The notes: generated by a model not told the origin, from the sequence alone. A stretch of 64,000 bases of DNA from JAGTVG01 sp942491935 (GCA_942491935.1 CALOCZ010000022.1:18413-82412), one strand, 5' to 3'. Positions 45,055-55,460 are shown, counted from the stretch's first letter. Program-made: numbers and translations.

Positions 45055-45840
45055 TTAGAACTGGGTATTTATACCAAAGAAAAATTGAAGTTGAGGTTGA
45101 CCATCCCCATAATGCAATACAGTAAACTGCGGTTCAGCAAATAGATTGAATATCAATTTGTCTGTTTTTAACACTTTGCCAAGGCCCAGACCAAATGGCA
45201 CATTATAATACCCATTTTCAAGGTTAAATTGCATTATACCACTAGATCTCAGATACGTTCCACCTCCGAGTTGCCAAATACCAAATACCTGAACGGCCAT
45301 GAAATTGGTTTTATCCCGATTTTCATTGCCAGCAAAGGAAGTCTGCCACGTAACCAAACCACCGATCTGCAATTGCGGTGAAACTACCTGAAAAGCTATA
45401 AGCGCAAGGCCTGCCTGCCATTTGCCACTGCCAAGGGTCTCATCAGTTGCTGTTGGTGCTGCAATCAATGGGCCGACGCCTAATGTGGTTTTAGCATTCT
45501 TAACAGCAAGATAAGCTGCAAAGGCGTTTAGGTCACCTAGGCCGGACTTACTTGACTGGTCAGATGTGGGAACCGTTGATAATGGGAGTGATGCCCTGAT
45601 CAAAAACCGGCCTACAGGTTGCGCGTAACGAAACCATAAGGTATTAGAAGTTGCATCCGGCAGGCCAGATAAATTGGGCACATAATAATTATGTATATTG
45701 AATGTTTTTATACTTGCTAAAGGATTATTAGCTTTTGCCACGTCGTCGGCACTCACTCCTTCCTGGGCCATTACTGTTGTTTTTATACCGGTTAACATGA
45801 GGAGTGAAATAATGACGGAAAATAATTGTTTTGTTTTCAT
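45055..45840 (-). CDS. Outer-membrane protein of the phenol-pathway transporter type
   Basis: A 261-residue protein with signal to 'TTVMAQ'. The pattern 'TLWFRYAQPVGRFLIRASLP', 'SGLGDLNAFAAYLAVKNAKT', 'LGVGPLIAAPTATDETLGSG' then KWQ is the typical beginning of small barrels of the MetA-pathway/'neuromedin U'-labelled transporter group. The end 'LQFFFGINTQF' fits a barrel signal. Such proteins often stand beside DUF1254 and sulfatase genes by my recollection. The transported compound is not known. Confidence 0.7.
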   Translation of the reverse strand: MKTKQLFSVIISLLMLTGIKTTVMAQEGVSADDVAKANNPLASIKTFNIHNYYVPNLSGLPDATSNTLWFRYAQPVGRFLIRASLPLSTVPTSDQSSKSGLGDLNAFAAYLAVKNAKTTLGVGPLIAAPTATDETLGSGKWQAGLALIAFQVVSPQLQIGGLVTWQTSFAGNENRDKTNFMAVQVFGIWQLGGGTYLRSSGIMQFNLENGYYNVPFGLGLGKVLKTDKLIFNLFAEPQFTVLHYGDGQPQLQFFFGINTQF

Positions 45841-45959
45841 AAGCTTAATTTAGGATTTAGGTTATTAATTCGTTTTTATACGGGAATATTCATCATAAAG
45901 CTTGTTTAAAAGCATATAACTTCTTTCTTCTACACGGTTACAGATCAATTGGTTAATCA

Positions 45960-46346
45960 TTATTTGTTTCCACACAATTTATGGTTTCTGCCAAAATGTA
46001 CATGCTTAGAATCGTATTGGGCAAGCCATGTAACTTCTTTTACTTCCCGGATATTTTCATGCTTCAGCTCAGAAGAAAATATCAATTTTCGTGTTTTCTC
46101 CATTTTTGATTTTATGGCATCCAACAAAACCAGGATGTAAATGATTGGGAATACTGCCTTAATGAAAATGGAAATGGGGATATAGTTAAAGTTCTCCAGA
46201 AAAACCCGGTCAGAATTCAAATGCGTAATGGAATCTATATTTTTCTCGTCAATGACACTTTTATATTCGCGCATAGGAATGATTTTACATTCCTTATGCC
46301 TGTAATTGAGTTTTATACCTGATCGATGAATTGATACCGTTTTCAT
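45960..46346 (-). CDS. Hypothetical single-helix membrane protein
   Basis: A 128-residue protein from ATG 46346 (a longer frame to 46388 starts without ATG). One membrane helix lies near residues 62-80 ('IPISIFIKAVFPIIYILVLL'), with about 60 residues before and 45 after it. The end holds the motif 'HVHFGRNHKLCGNK'. No family is recognised. Confidence 0.5.
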   Translation of the reverse strand: MKTVSIHRSGIKLNYRHKECKIIPMREYKSVIDEKNIDSITHLNSDRVFLENFNYIPISIFIKAVFPIIYILVLLDAIKSKMEKTRKLIFSSELKHENIREVKEVTWLAQYDSKHVHFGRNHKLCGNK

Positions 46347-46528
46347 TTTTTCAACATCTAAAATTAGGCATACTAAATGCAAAATCAATTCTACTTTAGT
46401 AGCAAAAAAGAGTAATTATGAGCCTTATTTTAAAAAGTTATCCGGACAATCAAAAAATATATCTGTAGGTCAGGTATTAGTTCCTAACTATTAGAAAGCA
46501 CAAATTATCCTAAATATACTAAACAAGT

Positions 46529-47605
46529 TTAATCTTCAATGTCAGGGATTTCCCCTTTTTCCGACAGAAGTATAGCCAGGTACCGGGTTGAAGGTAACTG
46601 GCTAAGGATGATGACCAAAACAGCCGTCACAGGCACAGCTAAAATCATACCTACTATGCCCCAAATCATTCCCCAGAAGGCCAGTGCAACGATAACTGTG
46701 ACTGGACCAAGGTTTGTACCTTTCCCCATCATCTTAGGTTCGACAAAATTTCCCAGTATGATCTGCACACCTTCCATGGCGGCAAAAACATAAACAAATT
46801 GCATAAGATCCCCTTTGATTAAAACCGCAAAAATGGCCGGGAAAAGAGACGAAATTAGAGGTCCTATATAGGGGATAAAATTCAACATGAAAATCAGGAA
46901 TGACCACAATAATGCATAATCAACTCCCATAATCAGGAGAATAACATAACTTACACCTCCTGTAATCAAGCTGATGGCTGTTTTCTGCCAGATAAAAGAG
47001 CGAATGGACGCACTGATTTGCTGCATATTGTTGACGAATTTTTGAAATTGTTTTCCTTTTTCAGGAAATAATTTCTCCAACTTCAATCTTTGCGTAGCAT
47101 CTTCCATAATGAAGAAAATCACATAGACAACTACGACAGCAAAATTGGCCAGGATGCCGGAAAGTGAATTGATAAGCCCTGTTGCCATACCGGCAAGGTC
47201 AAGACCATTGATCCACTTTTGAATATACTCAGCATATTTCGGATCATTGATTAATGCACTTGCATTTCCATACGATTCATTCAGTTTTGCCATATATTCG
47301 GGCATCGATGCTACAATGCCTTCAAGATTTCTGATCAGCATTTCTGCTATCAAAAAAGTTACAATCAAAATAATGAGGAAAGCCAGCGTGCTACTTATTG
47401 CTGAAGGAAGTGACTTTCCATTTATTTTGATCTTTTCGATGGCAAGTTTTACCTGATTGATGATGAACCAAACCAGAAAAGCGACAACAAAAGGCTTTAA
47501 AATGCCGTCAAAATAAAGCAAGCCAATAATTGCCAGAGTGATTGTGGCGAAACTGAAAAATACAGAAGATGAGCTTGTTTTCGGGATTAAAGATGAATTT
47601 TCCAT
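46529..47605 (-). CDS. AI-2E family transporter
   Basis: A 358-residue inner-membrane protein with about eight helices. 'LSGILANFAVVVVYVIFFIM', 'FLIFMLNFIPYIGPLISSLF' with the family's P-Y-x-G-P turn, 'EGVQIILGNFVEPKMMGKGT', 'NLGPVTVIVALAFWGMIWGI' and 'VGMILAVPVTAVLVIILSQL' are typical. Members export autoinducer-2 or act as Na+/H+ antiporters. The truncated paralogue at 15003 lacks everything between its first and last helices. Confidence 0.92.
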   Translation of the reverse strand: MENSSLIPKTSSSSVFFSFATITLAIIGLLYFDGILKPFVVAFLVWFIINQVKLAIEKIKINGKSLPSAISSTLAFLIILIVTFLIAEMLIRNLEGIVASMPEYMAKLNESYGNASALINDPKYAEYIQKWINGLDLAGMATGLINSLSGILANFAVVVVYVIFFIMEDATQRLKLEKLFPEKGKQFQKFVNNMQQISASIRSFIWQKTAISLITGGVSYVILLIMGVDYALLWSFLIFMLNFIPYIGPLISSLFPAIFAVLIKGDLMQFVYVFAAMEGVQIILGNFVEPKMMGKGTNLGPVTVIVALAFWGMIWGIVGMILAVPVTAVLVIILSQLPSTRYLAILLSEKGEIPDIED

Positions 47606-47647
47606 TGACTTACTTTTAAAGATTGATTTATTATTCTGCTTTTCAGA

Positions 47648-48301
47648 TTATTTTACAAGTATCACAGTGCTTGGTCTCCATTTACCGTCAATCCATGGTT
47701 GTGTTGGACCGTACATACGTAAGCACACAAAGAAACTTTTGCCGGGTACGGTTTGCAACCAATTACTTTCTTTTCCCTTAGGTGCCTCTGGTCCAAAATA
47801 AAGGGTGTAGGAACCGTCTTTGTTTTTCTCCATACCTTTCGTATAAGTATCTAAAGTTGGGAATTTCTGATCGGTTTGTAACTGTGAACGTGTTTGCGTA
47901 TCATACAAGGTAATTGCCCAAAAATCAGCCACAGGTACATCAGGAGGAAGCGTCATTTTATAGTTTTGATCACCTCTTAAAATTTGTTTATCAGAATCGA
48001 GCGATGCAAATACATATTCAGAACCTTTTCCTGCTCCCGGAGCCTTAGCCATTACCGGAGTAACTACGATACAGTTGTAATGATAATATATTTGGCATTC
48101 TATTTTACGGGCACTCGCTTCTATCCAGGATGCATCGTGGTCGGCAAAAGGTACAACCCAAGCAGCTTCTTTATCTCCCCAGCCTACATTATCGGCCAGC
48201 ATGATTACTACATTGGGCTTTTTGCTTTTCTGTGCTTGCATTGGAATAATCAATCCAATGATAAAAAAGCCAGTTAATAGAATACTAAGTGATTTTTTCA
48301 T
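47648..48301 (-). pseudogene. Chimera: sulfatase leader fused to DUF1214 half of a DUF1254 protein
   Basis: 217 residues in an open frame. Residues 1-44 are a signal peptide (MKKSLSILLTGFFIIGLIIP then MQAQ) and the first sulfatase strand ('KKPNVVIMLADNVGWGD'), then at about residue 45 the sequence becomes the second half of a subtype-A DUF1254 protein ('AWVVPFADHDASWIEASARK' up to 'WRPSTVILVK'). In intact members 'SEWVMAFADNDTYF' stands at this point, so about 36 residues of the DUF1254 protein are replaced. The frame is open and could be secreted as a lone DUF1214 domain. Upstream sequence (48302-48500) continues the same DUF1254 gene. Confidence 0.85.
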
Positions 48302-48500
48302 GCGGGCATCGGATTAAAAGCTTGCCTTTTTCAATACCTACGCGCGACATAATACCCTAAAACTTCCAGATCTAAGAAATCCTTCTGGCTCGTATTGAAC
48401 CACGTCATTCAATTTTTCAAAGAAAGTATAATCGGTAGGTTCTATGTTCTATCGGTTCATTTCTAGTCCCGAAACATTAAGGGACTCGCATGGCTGGTTG
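48302..48500 (-). pseudogene. Middle piece of the same DUF1254 gene
   Basis: On the minus strand frames read 'NVSGLEMNR', 'EPTDYTFFEKLNDVVQYEPE' then GF, and after a shift 'MSRVGIEKGK', matching 'DYTFFEDLNQIIQEEPEGF' and 'SLGIVKGQPFNPDERMK' of the intact copy. The remnant runs straight into the ATG of the chimera: the bases that encoded 'PDARM' supply that ATG. The 5' third of the gene is absent. Confidence 0.7.
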
Positions 48501-48538
48501 GGGCTTATCAACTGCATTCAAAGATCATCACTTTTAAA

Positions 48539-50033
48539 TTATCTTCTGCCATAAAAACGGAATACTACAAAAAATCCTTTTTCAGCATTGGTAGGTACCC
48601 AGTTCTTTTCTTTTCCTTTGGGTGCTTTAGCTGCAAAATAGATATCAACACTGCCATCGGCATTTACTTCCGGATTGTCTCTTGAACCTACCGATTTATT
48701 GAAATTGTCACCGGTATCCAATAAACTACGTGTTGTTGGATCATAGGCTGTTACTGCCCAAAAGTTTTTTACTGGTGGATTGGCAGGCACTGTTAGTTTA
48801 TAGGTTTTACCTCCATCTAAATAGGCCCCTTCTTTATCGCGGAAAGAGGTTAAATAAGCGGTACCTGCCCCCGGTTTGGTTGCAATTAGTGCTGGAGAAA
48901 CAACAATAGCAGGATAATGCCAGAGTGTACGTGCATCAACATCCGTCACACCATCGCGTTCGAAAGTGGTATTGTATAAAAACATTTTTTCCCAATGGCG
49001 GCCTTCCCAATATTCAATATCTTTTTCGCGTGAGGCAAAAACAATGGCTCTGCACATGGCAGCACCTAATTTTGCTCCCTGGTCGAATATTTTTTGCATG
49101 CGTGCATCAGGATTAAAGGCTTGTCCTTTCTTAATTCCTAAGCTGGCTAATTTCCCAAGTTGTTCAGCACTAAACAATGCTGTGGGTTCATATTGAATAA
49201 CCTCATTCAACATTTCGAAAACAGAACCATCTTCAGCGGGAAGTGAATTTAAACCCAGCCCGTTGGTATTTACAACCTTAAAATCACGAGGACCTGTAGC
49301 CAACGGATATATTTTTAGATTTTGTCTAAAGTAGTCCAATGCTTTTTCGCCAGAACCAATATCGCCCCAACCACGCATCATGGTCCAAATGCGGTAGCTT
49401 GGCGATTTTATAACGAAGTATCCCTCAGGAATTGGTTTTGTGTAGCCAGGAGGAACAAATAAATACTTTCCACCTTTACCCTTTATCAGGGCCAACAAAA
49501 CCAATGTCGGTCAAAAATTTAAAGGCTGCATCATCAGCTGTACCATACATGCCTGCAGGAATTTCAACAACGGTTGCTCCATCCACTTTTAGGTCGAGGG
49601 TGGCCACCGCGTACACGGTAGAATTATTTCCTGTAAGGTATAACTCACTGGGTGTTAAACCCGGTCCGGGCATTACACCAACATCAGAAGCAGTTTTGAA
49701 TCCAAAATCGCGAATTTGTCCTTTTAAAATACCATTCACCGAAAGCGTTGGATAAAAATCCATATATGCCTGGGTAGCACGTTGTATATCCATTTCGTCA
49801 TAAATAAGTTGAACGCTTTCATCAGTTGGATAGGCTTCTAAATCGAAGTTCAAATCGCCAAAACTGGTTTCAATTTTATCAGGAGCCGCCTTAAAATCCT
49901 TATTGGTTTGTTTCTCACCGGCCGTTTTAAACAGGTTTCTGTTTTCGCCGGTTTCCTGTGCCTGCATTGGAAGAATCATTCCGATAATAAACAAGCAGGT
50001 TATTGCAATACTTAGTAATTTTTGTGTTTTCAT
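48539..50033 (-). pseudogene. DUF1254/DUF1214 protein, subtype B, one frameshift and lost C-terminus
   Basis: Two frames join at about 49487: 50033-49476 encodes the signal peptide (MKTQKLLSIAITCLFIIGMI then LPMQAQ) and DUF1254 up to 'FLTDIGFVGPDKG', and 49504-48539 continues 'KGGKYLFVPPGYTKPIPEGY' through DUF1214. One extra G in a GGG run explains the shift. The end is also abnormal: 'FVVFRFYGRR' stops where the sister copy at 61305 goes on 'GPEKGYIDKTWVLNDFEL'. About 498 residues if repaired. Downstream is the chimera remnant, upstream the HAD gene (34 bp away). Confidence 0.85.
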
Positions 50034-50067
50034 TTTAATAATTTTATAAAATTCGGTATCATGATTT

Positions 50068-51087
50068 TTAATTATCGAAAGGGAATATTTTCATCCAATC
50101 GTTTTTCATGCTTACAACATGCCAGCCACCTTCTTTGGCTGCATTTAAGGATGCATTATCTTTTTCAGCATAAGCAAACTCACGTACATCGTCGTCATGA
50201 TTTACCAAAAGTTGAAAATTGGGTAGTGTGTTTGTTTGGCTATAGGTCAGTTGTCCTATGTCACCTCCACTACGTACATTGCCTCCAACAAAGATTGGGA
50301 TACGACCAATTCGCTGCTCAATTGTCGCAGGCTTAGTTTCTTTATCGTTCATAAAAAGGTTCTCTGTCCCCTTTACAATCTCCCATTTACCATCAACTTG
50401 TTCAAAAGTATTCATGGCAAAAGTGCCGATTACGTTTTCGGGTACAATACCATAAACATCATCTGCAAAAACCCGCATGAAACTGTTGCCTCCACCGGAG
50501 CAGATATAGGTTTTAAAGTTGTTGTTACGTAAATATTGTAACAATTCCAGCATAGGCTGATAAATAGTCTCCGTATACTTCTTTCCGTACTTTGGATGAG
50601 AAGAAGCGTTCAGAAAAGCCTTAACATCTGCATTAAATTCTTTCAAGGTCATACCTGCATGCGTAACCGTAATGAGTTTCATTAACTCTTGGCCATGATT
50701 ATTTAACAGATCATTCACCAGATATTTTTTATCATCTTCCAGAACTGATTTAAAGGGTTGCGTATCATTCCACTCGGGATGGTCAACTGCCATTTGTTTA
50801 ACTTGGTATGCCGCAAACTCTAGCTGTGCAACGGGTTGTTCACACCATAATGTGCCATCATTATCAAATGTTGCAATCCTTTCCTCAGGACTCACATATT
50901 GGGCACCTCCTTCTTTACTAACACTACTTACAAATTCAATAATAGCAGTTTTTGTAGGTCCTTCATTCCAGGAAGGTAGCGGGTCTGAAACTGCACTATT
51001 TTCTGCAGATTCTGTTTTAACTGAAGCATCATTACATGCCGATAACAGAAGGGTGGTAAGCGTTAAAAATGCAATAAGCTTCTTCAT
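50068..51087 (-). CDS. HAD-superfamily phosphatase-like lipoprotein
   Basis: A 339-residue exported protein (leader ending 'LLLSAC'). HAD motif I is 'IATFDNDGTLW' (D-x-D-x-T, nucleophile aspartate), motif II is near 'YICSGGGNSFMRVFA', motif III lysine near 'KGTENLFMNDKETKPATIEQ', and motif IV 'LVNHDDDVREF'. It should be an envelope phosphatase. The position between sulfatase and DUF1254 genes and the shared export signal suggest work on the same substrate, for example removing phosphate from a modified sugar. The gene is intact in a region where most neighbours are broken. Confidence 0.85.
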   Translation of the reverse strand: MKKLIAFLTLTTLLLSACNDASVKTESAENSAVSDPLPSWNEGPTKTAIIEFVSSVSKEGGAQYVSPEERIATFDNDGTLWCEQPVAQLEFAAYQVKQMAVDHPEWNDTQPFKSVLEDDKKYLVNDLLNNHGQELMKLITVTHAGMTLKEFNADVKAFLNASSHPKYGKKYTETIYQPMLELLQYLRNNNFKTYICSGGGNSFMRVFADDVYGIVPENVIGTFAMNTFEQVDGKWEIVKGTENLFMNDKETKPATIEQRIGRIPIFVGGNVRSGGDIGQLTYSQTNTLPNFQLLVNHDDDVREFAYAEKDNASLNAAKEGGWHVVSMKNDWMKIFPFDN

Positions 51088-51107
51088 AATTTTTTAGTTT
51101 TAATAAT

Positions 51108-52558
51108 TTACTTTACCAATTCAACTTCACCTGGACGCCATGTTTTGTCAAACCAAGGCCAAGGCGAAGCTGAGCATGCCACCTACCAGGTTGGCTTTCT
51201 TTTTTGCAGGCACGTACGGATCAGGCGTGCCCGGCTTGATGGGTGGTTCTTCGGCCAGCGACTTCTTATGCTCTACCAGAATCGGCCCAAGCCCCCAACG
51301 TAGCCATAATTTACCTGCCAATGCTGCGGTCACTGGATATTCTTCTTTAGGGTCATCATAGAGGTCGTAAAAGTGAGGCATCGGGAACACGTTCAGTTTC
51401 CCAGTACCCAGATCTCCTTCAAACTCCATGAACAGCATCTTATAGTTATGCCACTTCACGCCGTGAATATCGTTACCGACATAGACCACAAAGCCGTCTC
51501 GACCGGACTCCTCTTGTTTCCCCAGGAAGAAATCCGTCATGTCCTTACTGTCGATGATACGATCTGTCGGCACCTTACCACCGGCAATGTTTGCCAATGT
51601 AGCGAACAGATCAAACTGGTGAACGATCTCGTTAGAGACCTTGCCTGCCGGAACTTTACCAGGCCAGCGGACAATAAACGGCACCCGTAAGGACCCTTCC
51701 TTACCCGTGAAATAGGAACCACTCCATGGGCCGTTCCATCCCTGGTAATCGGGGGTCATCTCGCCGCCGTTATCCGAGGTAAAAATGAAAATAGTATTGT
51801 CGGCAATACCCAACTCATCCACCTTATCCAGTAATTCACCGGTATAGGCATCGATCTGCATTAGCACATCGCCCCAGTGGCCATTGCCACTCTTGCCTTT
51901 AAACTCCTTACTCGGCAACACCGGCATATGCGTCTGGGTGTAGGGCAGATACACGAAGAACGGTTTGCCGGCTTTGGCCTGGCGTGTCATGAAGTCCTTG
52001 GCATGGTCGGTGACTTCACGGTCAATCTCTCGCCTTGCCGGCAGATCGTAGACCTTCACCACCTTTGCCGGTGAGCCTTTTCTGGCCGAATAAATGTGCT
52101 CTTCCTTGATCATCGGATTTTTGCCGGTCTCCTCCGCCAGTTTCCGATACTTCTGGAACATTTCCTGCGATGGCCAAAGGCTCTCGTCGGTCGAATTGGG
52201 GATGCCATACCACTCATCGAAACCCTGATCGGTGGGATAGCGTCCCTCCGCCTGGCCGAGATGCCACTTGCCGAACATGGCGGTGGCATAACCCACATCG
52301 CCCAGCATCTCCGGCATGGTGTATTCCCACTGGGTCAAACCATAATCGGCGGTTTCGAGCGGCACAGAACCGTTCCCCGTGCGTACGGCATAGCGCCCTG
52401 TCATCAGCGCCGCGCGACTGGGCGTGCACTGTGCTTCTACATTGTAATTCAACAGCCGCATCCCTTCAGTGGCCAGCTTGTCGATGCGCGGCGTGGCGCC
52501 ACCCCGGAGAATACCCCCGCCGTAACAACCCAGCTCGCCGTAGCCGAGGGGGACATAC
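51108..52558 (-). pseudogene. Arylsulfatase body without 5' end, tailed by a DUF1254 3' end
   Basis: The sulfatase frame (open from 52614 to 51148) carries C-T-P-S-R at residue 63 ('EAQCTPSRAALMTGR'), 'GKWHLGQAEGRYPTDQGFDE', 'TSDNGGEMTPDYQGWN' and 'GSLRVPFIVRWPGK'. But the part with the first metal-binding aspartates is missing: 'YWYVPLGYGELGCYGGG' begins where intact enzymes have 'ADN(M/V)G(Y/W)GDLGCYG'. At the other end another frame gives 'WPWFDKTWRPGEVELVK' and stop at 51108, the DUF1254 end. The body is visibly GC-rich, the flanks AT-rich, with a sharp switch near 52555. No signal peptide. Probably inactive. Confidence 0.85.
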
Positions 52559-52570
52559 CAATATATGTAT

Positions 52571-53615
52571 TTACAGTGTCGTTCCTGCCAATACATTTTT
52601 CCCTTTAAATCCAAACCTGTAATTAAAGCTTACTACCATCTGCTCTCTTGAGCCAAGGAAAGTATACATGGCCATTAAAATATATCGTTTATTTATCTGG
52701 TAATTTAGTCCGGCAGTAGCACTCCATGGATAGTACAATTTTTTATTGAACGAGTAATGCAGTATCGTGCCTTCTTCGTTGGATAACCATCCGGACATTG
52801 CACCATAAAAATCGCCCAGTCGATCTTGTTGATTATCTGGTAGATCGTTATACCAATCATCTAACTGGCCCGAAGCTTCCTCTTTTTTCTCCGGGGTCAT
52901 TCCTGTTAAGGTGCTGAGGTCGACCCGCCCTCTACTTCGGAGCTAAGTTTTTGAAGGCCCCTAACAACACAGACAGATTTGATTGTGGATGTTTAGGAAA
53001 TTGAAAAGTATGCCCAAGCCTTAAATCAAATATTTGTGCCAAAGCAGGGTCTTCGAGTTGAGGCATATATGTCCAAACCATATTATAATCAGAGGTTACA
53101 AACAAGGGGCCTAATCCACCGGCGACTGCCACACCCCAACCAACACTAGGCCCTTTACCGTGTGATGTAAATTCGGCGGCAAAAGGTAGTGCCATTTTTA
53201 TATCCGATTTTGAGTCGACATAACCTCCAAGCCCATATAGGTTAAGAAAAGGCAATAGCCAGAAATCATACCTTAGGTTAACTACATTTACATGAGGAGT
53301 AATCGATTCAAAACGGACGATGCTACTTACATCGGTTAGTTTATCAGGATTCAAGCCAACTGCTAGATTCTCAAGTGTAACATCTTGTTTTGCTACTACA
53401 TAATTTATCATTATTCCATTAGGGTAAGGAATATCAAAACCCTTTTTCCTGACTTGAGAGCCAAGAATAGGTAAGCGCCATTCATATGGTGTCTTCTTAA
53501 GACTATCGACATATGCTTGATGTTTCACACCAATTTTTTTGTTGGATACATTCTGTCCGAAAACTCCTGTTGCTGAAAAAAATAGTAATATTATTAAAGT
53601 AAAATATCTATTCAT
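52571..53615 (-). pseudogene. Outer-membrane protein of the sulfatase/DUF1254 group, one frameshift
   Basis: The first frame (53615-52932) has a signal peptide (MNRYFTLIILLFFSATGVFG) and strands such as 'MINYVVAKQDVTLENLAVGL', 'LPFLNLYGLGGYVDSKSDIK', 'GPSVGWGVAVAGGLGPLFVT', ending 'AFKNLAPK'. The second frame (from about 52935) continues 'GRVDLSTLTGMTPEKKEEAS' and ends 'MVVSFNYRFGFKG' plus ten residues. The shift lies in a G-rich run near 52930. Repaired length is about 345. It overlaps the stop of the upstream repeat gene by 8 bp. No solid family name; I judge it a conserved barrel by the aromatic ending. Confidence 0.75.
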
Positions 53616-55130
53616 GACTAATAATTATTGTTGCTTCCTGAAAATTATTGGCTATTTTAAAATTATCGTAGGCTTCTTTATAAAGTAAGAAGGCGATAAT
53701 ATTAGAAATTCGTTCCTGTGTAAATACAGCTTTAAAAACATTGCTGGATACAAGAGCGTTTATAATGGCTTGTGCTACCGATTCGGTATCTGTAGCACTA
53801 ATTTTCTGTAAAACAGGCAAAAGAATACTTGCAATATTTTCTTCAGTAAAGCTTTCCTTAATCAAATCACTATTTACAATTTTATCTGCAATTAGGTTAG
53901 CCAGTGCTTCCGTGTTGGCACTTGTTATCTTTTGCAACAAAGGCAGCACAATAGCTTCAATATTTTCATCTGTAAACTGCTCTTCAACAAAAGCATTCAC
54001 TTTCTGTGCAATTTTAAAACTTGTGTATTCCGGGTCGAAATTCTGAATAATTGGGCTCAGTTTTTGACTTAACCAAATAATGATTTCCGGACTTACTCTT
54101 TGCTGAATATTCACCAACCACCCAGCAATCGTGCTTGCGGCAGTTTCCGGATCAATTGCCTGGAGATGATGAATGGCTGCTGAAAAAGCTTCTTCAATAT
54201 TTTCAGTATTGAGAAAATTATCAAGAATGAGTTGCGCTATTTCAGCAGCCACTGCATCCGGTCCTTTTGATGAAATTATTGGCTTGGCTGCAATTAAGAC
54301 TCCTTTTATTAATGTTTCAATCTGATCATAATCTGGCGAGAGATTTAAATCACTAAATGTATTATTTAGTTTGTCAACTAGCACTTCTAATGAATCGGTT
54401 GTTTGTTGAGCGAGAGTGCCCATATTGACAAGCGAAGTTTCGTCTATTTTTTCAGTGAATGGCAGAAATAAAGGCGATAGACAATCAATGTTAATCCAGT
54501 TATCTTCGGTTATTTCTGTTAGCTTTCCGGCAATTTCATACTTGAGTACTGTCTAATTCAGTAAACTGTTCCCATACCGGAATGATTTTTTTTTGCAGAT
54601 TTTGTTCGCTAAATACCTCCCCCAGAGCCTTAACTATAAGTGTTGCAATACTGCTGGCCAATAGATCTGGATCCTGCGAGTCAAGAGCATCCATGTAAGG
54701 CAATACAATATCGTATATGTTATCAACAGAGAAAACATTCTGGATATCATCCGCTATTTTTTCGGCCATGATAGGCGCTAAAGAATCAGCTTGATGAAGT
54801 AAATTCTGCAGCTCGGTATTGATTGCATCGCTGAGTTTATCTTGCCAATCAATAGAATCAAGTGATTCCACAATTAACCTGCAAGCGTATCAGCTGTATG
54901 CTCAGGATAAAATCAGTAATTTATCAAGCTTCCCGAATTGCCTGCACAACAAAATCGTTTATTTTGCAATTCTGTGCTATTAAACACAATGGACGAAATT
55001 GCATCCCAATATTGTTGGGCGTTTCATTTATTACCCATTTTGTAAGTTTTTCTGTTGCATTATCAATTGCTCTTGATGCGTCTTCATCTTGACGGTAAAA
55101 CTCATCGTTTTAAGCTCAGGGTTAATAATA
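53608..55130 (-). pseudogene. Alpha-helical repeat protein, broken by frameshifts
   Basis: Two good frames, 54871-54536 and 54423-53608, join near 54540: the first ends 'TELDSTQV', the other frame continues 'KYEIAGKLTEITEDNWINID'. Further pieces lie upstream to about 55130 ('IDNATEKLTKWVINETPNNI'). The protein is a run of about 38-residue helical repeats of the form 'FTDENIEAIVLPLLQKITSA', 'NTEALANLIADKIVNSDLIK', then again 'ESFTEENIASILLPVLQKIS' and so on; at least six units are visible, all acidic. No known family is recognised. It is coupled to the barrel gene downstream, so an envelope scaffold role is possible. Confidence 0.65.
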
Positions 55131-55460
55131 ATTAAAGGTTAGTTTCCCTAAGCCTGCCGGTGATATCCTAACTTCTTTCGTTCCAAAGAAATAAGTAATT
55201 CTCAACAAATCCAAATTTGAGATCAATCAGTTCTTTTATTCTCTGTAATTGCATTAAATACTCAAGTTTTCGTGCCTGAAGCAAAATATCTTCATTATAG
55301 CTCCTGCTTCATCAGTGAATCGCTTGATTTAGAAATAGGGTGGTGGTTTTGTTTTTTCCAGTCTTGTATCCTGAATTTCAGACTTTACCTTAGTTTGATT
55401 TTGTTTCCATCAGACTCTATGGGTCCTAGGTTGTTCCTGCGATATATAGATTAATATTCT

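Noticed and set aside
52096..52622. Long plus-strand frames of 150-170 codons opposite the GC-rich sulfatase
   Set aside because: They are shadows of the GC-rich coding strand; residue content is arginine/histidine-rich noise and no start signal is present.
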